A stretch of DNA of 64,000 bases, taken from Gammaproteobacteria bacterium (GTDB lineage: Bacteria > Pseudomonadota > Gammaproteobacteria > Pseudomonadales > Pseudohongiellaceae). A program made the translations under genes and the position numbers. Positions 63,401 through 64,000 of this stretch are shown piece by piece. The stretch lies in the NCBI GenBank assembly GCA_018661465.1, contig JABJIC010000037.1:1-64000 (forward strand), written 5' to 3'. The notes below the pieces were generated by a model that saw only the letters and a program-made list of their open reading frames with translations, had not been told where the DNA came from and did no database searches. The first letter of the stretch is position 1. Every line of letters begins with the position of its first letter.

Positions 63401-63791
63401 CGAAATGAAGAATATCCCGATCGTGGGGTATAAAATTGACGGCAAAATTTGGAGACAGGACATCTTGGATGCTGAGGGATTCGGAATTGTCTTCGTAGTA
63501 TTCAACGGAGTCAGCAATACGCAGCTCAGCAGTATCAGAGGTGACAATAACAGCCTGAGAATTTGCGAGCGATGCCCACAAACATGTTAGAGGCAGAAAT
63601 GTTAGCTGTAGCAGCCACCTTGAAGTGAGTTTCTTATACACCTTGGCAATCCATTGAGTAATCAAGAGATGGCAGAAGCAGTTTATAGGGACTCTGATCT
63701 CTAGTTGGATTCTATAGGCTAGCTCAGCGGAGAACAACGAGAATTGGGGGTTTGAGCTGACAAAGTATCGCTTTATGGGAATATTAATCAT
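60447..63791 (-). CDS. Hybrid sensor histidine kinase with 7TMR-DISM sensor
   Basis: Up to 1114 residues. A signal region (about 55-80, ending L-A-N-S-Q-A) is followed by a periplasmic DISMED2-type domain (V-E-Y-Y-E-D, Y-W-V-R-F-T-L-D-W), then seven helices (about 250-455), a HisKA domain with H488 in V-S-H-E-L-R-T-P, a HATPase domain (G-I-G-L-G-L-P-L), a receiver with D793 in L-D-L-M-M-P-G-L-N-G, a PAS-like region (about 885-1010) and a helical tail. The first 50 codons look unlike a signal and lack a clear ribosome site; the true start may be an internal GTG or TTG near 63641-63662. The signal is unknown. Confidence 0.88.
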   Translation of the reverse strand: MINIPIKRYFVSSNPQFSLFSAELAYRIQLEIRVPINCFCHLLITQWIAKVYKKLTSRWLLQLTFLPLTCLWASLANSQAVIVTSDTAELRIADSVEYYEDNSESLSIQDVLSPNFAVNFIPHDRDILHFGVTSSAYWVRFTLDWSQVEEGTSKILEFGPPKLVAGVTRGGIELYMLNDNGELIQDYILGTQTSPRELKTLNRGFALEVDEEFGSSYYLRITSARPLRLPITLWGDQNFDKQSARSNMLLGLQYGILLAMVFYNLFLFVTIRESSYIFYVITISTQTIFLFLDSKHLRYLFDELYRASWWVDMSERIIYPLMAIAAFLFQRTLLRIWEYNIKLDNMVKLITLGFAAVILLTLVPNEKVFQYPFIVLISIGIPLAFYNNLDAIRRGNVTAAVHLAAMGVFLLGVIILMMLQLWPSFPNNAFTVNAYNVGLIAQALLLSLSLATQYNQIKQEKEDAQRVAIDSFVKSEQLKDDLLANVSHELRTPLYGINGLAETALNEFKQSSYDEGLITQNLELIQASGDRLTKLVNDLLDFSAAKEEATYIKFRPVDLNSIATLVLAVCKPLVGDKNLDLRVDIDPELPLVAGDEDRLQQILVNLTSNAIKFSYSGEVVISAELTNDYNVTVKVKDTGIGIHKTDHDTIFKTFEKLPSKHLNASGIGLGLPLAKRMVEMHRSQLKLESELDLGSVFSFDLRVSLDQTRAAKSPNVHKQMIRRADYLEQANQPDEIPKLRSEQEVTILVVDDDEINRVVMGQQLDEYNVIKCSNGLDALTAVEENKPDLILLDLMMPGLNGYEVCQKLRQKYSQIELPIILVTAKNHLEDLTQGFQTGANDYLSKPFHNEELTSRVENQLRLSLLHRVNEDNVRMRSQIESYAQADTELRSSRFKLQQILETINAGFVAFELPGKIFSLNQRAADLLGTDKKSILDKDIQSLFSDSAVNTEIISAIEKWERGEGDDGAEDENREPVSNISLGIEVVYPFNNADKSSSELVQFNTKLNLFGSDEGTGILFLEDTEPLEKVSDSKNVRDTVELVSVLGQAQQNVRRIGTRLSVMTPNEISEHPALLNKLESIEDLIQFIDEQLPAVSSEGEYRQQLVTLMRSALHT

Positions 63792-63876
63792 GGCATAATT
63801 GCATTTGTTCGAATGCCGCTATATAAGAAGTAGGAAATAAACCTAAGTGTTCGTCCCTGTTAATGAGCTGAGCTAA

Positions 63877-64000
63877 ATGAATAAAGCTAATTCAATCGTT
63901 TTAATCTTTCTCTGTTTGCTGTCACTGGGCAGCATTACCGAGCCAATCCATGCTCAGGAAGTCGGGCAATACCAGCATTGGCTGGAATTGGCGGCGGCGG
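63877..64000 (+). CDS. Secreted protein, N-terminus only (cut by window edge)
   Basis: 41 complete codons starting M-N-K-A-N-S-I-V-L-I-F-L-C-L-L-S-L and ending at a signal-peptidase-type H-A-Q-E site, so the product is exported. The rest is outside the window, and the family cannot be told. It is divergent from the hybrid kinase gene. Confidence 0.6.
   Translation, partial: MNKANSIVLIFLCLLSLGSITEPIHAQEVGQYQHWLELAAA

Noticed and set aside
1..64000. CRISPR arrays, insertion sequences, prophage or tRNA genes
   Set aside because: No regularly spaced direct repeats, transposase, integrase, phage structural genes or tRNA-like cloverleaf ends were seen.

Overview
The window looks like chromosomal DNA of an aerobic, marine-type gammaproteobacterium. 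The grounds are moderate GC, Gram-negative envelope genes (TonB receptor, MltB, lipoprotein), a Na+-pumping oxaloacetate decarboxylase, an Na+/solute symporter, DUF1631/PilZ/EAL c-di-GMP genes and an MshM-like ATPase. The genus cannot be fixed from the sequence alone. There is no phage, IS element, tRNA or CRISPR array. The left edge cuts a ribosomal operon: only the 3' part of 5S rRNA and its terminator remain.

Layout. 1-480: 5S rRNA end, terminator and a cluster of small perfect hairpins. 478-5915: a secreted unknown protein, a respiratory operon (a CcoN-CcoO oxidase fused to two extra c-haem domains, a one-helix protein, a TsdA-like dihaem cytochrome) behind an FNR-like palindrome, and a Tat-exported DsrE-like protein. 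6298-8608: FecR-domain protein, VOC protein, nitroreductase. 9030-14144: signalling block (receiver plus degenerate EAL, SpoIIAA-like protein, PAS hybrid kinase, and an opposing receiver plus intact EAL protein). 14623-25280: NHL lipoprotein and cupin tail to tail, then a divergent catabolic cluster: omega-aminotransferase and methylmalonate-semialdehyde dehydrogenase one way, two CrtI/PYROXD2-type FAD oxidoreductases, a GcvT-like folate protein and a symporter the other way. 25476-37697: sulfite-oxidase-like enzyme, TonB receptor, serine hydrolase, alanine dehydrogenase with a divergent Lrp regulator, thiolase, a second cupin/NHL tail-to-tail pair and an FG-GAP propeller. 37982-47303: frame-split DUF1631 gene, PqaA-like hydrolase, PilZ protein, MltB, haem A synthase, saccharopine-dehydrogenase-like protein, outer-membrane porin.

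47304-52669 is the most unusual part. A strand-orphan intrinsic terminator with alternative stems lies just before a gene with a pentapeptide-repeat N-terminus. Then come a membrane-anchored AraC regulator and a tandemly duplicated three-gene cassette. Each cassette encodes two related multi-helix membrane proteins with conserved His residues and a tiny one-helix protein of 49-56 residues; both tiny genes fall below usual ORF cut-offs. 52829-64000: NIPSNAP-like protein, TPR-like secreted protein, oadGAB, cysE, MshM-like ATPase, a small unknown, a 7TMR-DISM hybrid kinase and the start of a secreted protein.

Themes: flexible respiration with possible sulfur-electron input (oxidase, TsdA-like, DsrE-like, sulfite-oxidase-like, haem A synthase); c-di-GMP signalling; uptake and breakdown of a probably N-methylated or beta-amino compound; and two recurrent modules (NHL/cupin pairs and the duplicated membrane cassette) with no obvious described function.
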